47,511 nucleotides of DNA from Planctomycetota bacterium (GTDB taxonomy: Bacteria > Planctomycetota > Planctomycetia > Gemmatales > Gemmataceae): NCBI GenBank assembly GCA_016873225.1, contig VGXS01000031.1, positions 1-47,511 of the forward strand. Direction: 5' to 3'. Shown in pieces: positions 45,897 through 47,511 of this stretch. The translations under genes were made by a program, and so were the position numbers. The notes beneath the pieces were generated by a model that did no database searches, was not told the origin of the DNA, and saw only the letters and a list, made by a program, of their open reading frames with translations. Position 1 is the stretch's first letter, and each line of letters starts with the position of its first letter.

Positions 45897-46660
45897 AAGG
45901 GGGCGAAGTCGGCGTGGGTGGTGCCCAAGGGCTGGGACAGCAATTCCTTGGCGGCCTTTTCCAGCCTGTCGACAATGCCCGCGAACAGCCTTCGGCCCTT
46001 CTCGGCCGTGGCAAGGTCGGGCCTGCCGGTGAATCCTTCCCGGGTGCGGTGACGCATGTCGCGGCTGAGGAAAACCCCTTGGATGTTGTCATCCACCAGG
46101 GTGCCGGCGTCGCGCCTTTCGGGCTTCACCAGTTCCGGACGCAGGTGGAGCATCATCGAGGTCTCAAATTCGCAGGCATGGCCGACAAACTTGTGCCGGC
46201 CCTCGAGCACCTCGCCGAGCAGGTCGTCGGCAACGGCCCAGTAGGATGCCGCGGCGAGCAGGGCCCTGTCGTTGATCGGCTGGAGCATGCGCGCGGCGAC
46301 CTTCATCGGGTCGATGTTGCCGCCATGGCCGTTGAGGAACCAGATCCGCAGGAAGCCGTCGCCCAGCAGCGACTTGCCGATGTCGCGAAGCGTGGAGATG
46401 TAGTTGTCGAGCGAGGAGTCGAGGGTGGCTCCGAAGCGAAGGTGATGGGCGCTGGCGCCAAGCCACACGGTGGGCGTGATGGCGACGCTTGCGGGCAGGC
46501 GTGACTCGAGCGCCTCGGCGACCGCGGTGCACAGGATGGTGTCGGTTCCGACGGGCATGTGGGGGCCGTGCTGCTCGACGGCGGCGATGGGCACCACGAC
46601 AAGGGTGTTGGCGCGGTCGAGCGCGGCGATCTGCCGGGCGGTGAGTTCGTGGAACTTCAT
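45890..46660 (-). CDS. creatininase-family amidohydrolase
   Basis: A 256-residue metal-dependent hydrolase of the creatininase superfamily. The metal motif is VEQHGPHMPVGTD (E29, H31 and D40), followed by FLNGHGGN (109-115) and a later CEFETSMM (Glu). Family members act on creatinine, on formamide intermediates of riboflavin and coenzyme F420 synthesis, or on mycofactocin precursors; no partner gene decides among these. GGAG lies about nine bases before the ATG. It is convergent with the DUF4129 gene and lies 3' of the porin gene. Confidence 0.85.
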   Translation of the reverse strand: MKFHELTARQIAALDRANTLVVVPIAAVEQHGPHMPVGTDTILCTAVAEALESRLPASVAITPTVWLGASAHHLRFGATLDSSLDNYISTLRDIGKSLLGDGFLRIWFLNGHGGNIDPMKVAARMLQPINDRALLAAASYWAVADDLLGEVLEGRHKFVGHACEFETSMMLHLRPELVKPERRDAGTLVDDNIQGVFLSRDMRHRTREGFTGRPDLATAEKGRRLFAGIVDRLEKAAKELLSQPLGTTHADFAPLG

Positions 46661-46724
46661 CAGTTGGCTCCGGTGGGGCTGATGAACTGCAGGTTAGCTG
46701 GAAACATGAACCGGAACCACTGTT

Positions 46725-47511
46725 TCAAAAGGTGAATTGGAACCTCGTTCCAAACGAATGGAACGCGCCGTCGCGGGATCCGGGATCGTTCTTGCCCATG
46801 AGGCCGGTGGTGTACACATAATTCATCATCATGCTGGCGTTCGGGTTGAGGAACCAGTTGAGACCCAGGGTGATGGCGTTGAGATTTCCTCCGCGTGTCT
46901 TGCCTTGGCTTGTTCCATCGGGAACCTGAAACTGTCCGCGGTAAAAATCGAACTTCGTCGTGACTTCCCAGGCGCCGATACCGGGCGCCGATGATTCGTC
47001 GCCACCGCGAAGGACCCGGAAATTGCGCGCGGGCAGGACTTGGCCGTAGGCCGGGAACTTGGGATTGAGGGTGCGGTGGTCGCCCGGCGTGAGAAAGTAG
47101 AGCGCCTCGGTGCTGAAACCATCGAAATAAAGGTCACCCACCGATTTCACCTTGGAGGGCAATGAACCGTCGGAACGGGGCAGGCCATTGATGTACGAGT
47201 TGTTGAACCATTGACCGTCATACATGGCACCCAGGGACAGGGGACCCCACGACTGGTTGTAGTTGAGCGAGACGATCTGGGTGCCATCGTTTGTGTAAAA
47301 CCGCCCCGAGTTGACCAGCGTGGGAACCTGCTGGGAGGTGCCAGCCCGGAGCAACGGTTGGACTGTCACCGCGCTTCCGGGCAGTTCGATGCCGCGGATG
47401 TAGGGGTTGCCGCGCACCGATCCGGAAAAGCCAAGGCACATCCACCGCTGGTTGTCCTCGTCGAGGATAGGCATGAGGCAGGTCCTGATGTCGTAAGCCA
47501 TGGCGCCGGTG
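46725..47511 (-). CDS. OprP/OprO-like phosphate porin, 3' part only
   Basis: The frame is open from the window edge (47511) to the stop at 46725, so the gene continues beyond the window; about 261 residues are seen. The region alternates beta-strand and turn, with aromatic girdle residues (WGPLSLGAMYDGQWFNNSYI, GLNWFLNPNASMMMNYVYTTGL), and ends in FTF with the terminal aromatic residue required for outer-membrane assembly. An OprP/OprO-type porin that transports phosphate or pyrophosphate is the best match. The ATG at 47501 is an internal methionine, not the start. Confidence 0.78.
   Translation of the reverse strand, partial: TGAMAYDIRTCLMPILDEDNQRWMCLGFSGSVRGNPYIRGIELPGSAVTVQPLLRAGTSQQVPTLVNSGRFYTNDGTQIVSLNYNQSWGPLSLGAMYDGQWFNNSYINGLPRSDGSLPSKVKSVGDLYFDGFSTEALYFLTPGDHRTLNPKFPAYGQVLPARNFRVLRGGDESSAPGIGAWEVTTKFDFYRGQFQVPDGTSQGKTRGGNLNAITLGLNWFLNPNASMMMNYVYTTGLMGKNDPGSRDGAFHSFGTRFQFTF

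Overview
This is a GC-rich bacterial chromosome segment, most likely from a planctomycete. The assignment is inferred from gene content. A DUF1549/DUF1553 protein is followed by a DUF1501 protein, and there is a DUF1080 protein. The ECF sigma factor has the C-terminal helix typical of planctomycetes (NAVYIARSRVLARLRE). There are several five-haem cytochromes, and the respiratory chain is an alternative complex III plus a caa3-type oxidase. No rRNA, tRNA, CRISPR array, transposase or integrase was seen.

Layout. 1-514: intergenic DNA with a repeat element and palindromes, then a secreted Gly/Met-rich protein (515-1048). 1131-6228, minus strand: lysS, lolC/E-like permease, lolD-like ATPase, ilvE and a universal stress protein, tightly packed and led by lysS. 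6357-7355: a VWA-domain membrane protein. 7533-21327: one long plus-strand respiratory operon, actABCDEF, a one-TM protein, a Sco-type copper chaperone, then coxB (CuA plus cytochrome c), coxA, coxC and coxD. It is preceded by a plausible promoter and closed by a strong hairpin. 21638-23933, minus strand: DUF1080 protein, YeiH-type exporter and a 46-residue membrane protein. 24291-26616: a VOC protein, a UbiX-like protein, and two consecutive genes (alpha/beta hydrolase and ECF sigma factor) that both look frameshifted. 26617-27157: a repeat-rich intergenic region. 27158-30387, minus strand: a PPC-domain protein and a sulfite-oxidase-family molybdoprotein. 30614-41075, plus strand: two paralogous pentahaem cytochromes, a tandem metallo-beta-lactamase protein, a small membrane protein, the DUF1549/DUF1501/beta-propeller trio and a monohaem cytochrome with its own promoter and terminator. 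41152-47511: a secreted esterase, a SmtB-like metal sensor with a His-rich protein, a CE15-like esterase, a DUF4129 membrane protein, a creatininase-family protein and the 3' end of an OprP-like porin.

How the genes work together. The act-cox operon would take electrons from quinol through ACIII to the cytochrome c domain of CoxB and on to oxygen; the Sco protein would load copper. CoxA has the YSHP form of the helix VI motif (A2-type). His-rich stretches occur in ActB and CoxC. The YeiH exporter, the molybdoprotein and the pentahaem cytochromes could form a loose sulfur-oxyanion theme, but this is inference from proximity. The least familiar parts are the divergently regulated SmtB/His-repeat module, the tandem MBL gene with no canonical start at its apparent N-terminus, the small protein coupled to YeiH, and a family of intergenic repeats with conserved ends and a variable centre present in opposite orientations at the two sides of the first 27 kb.
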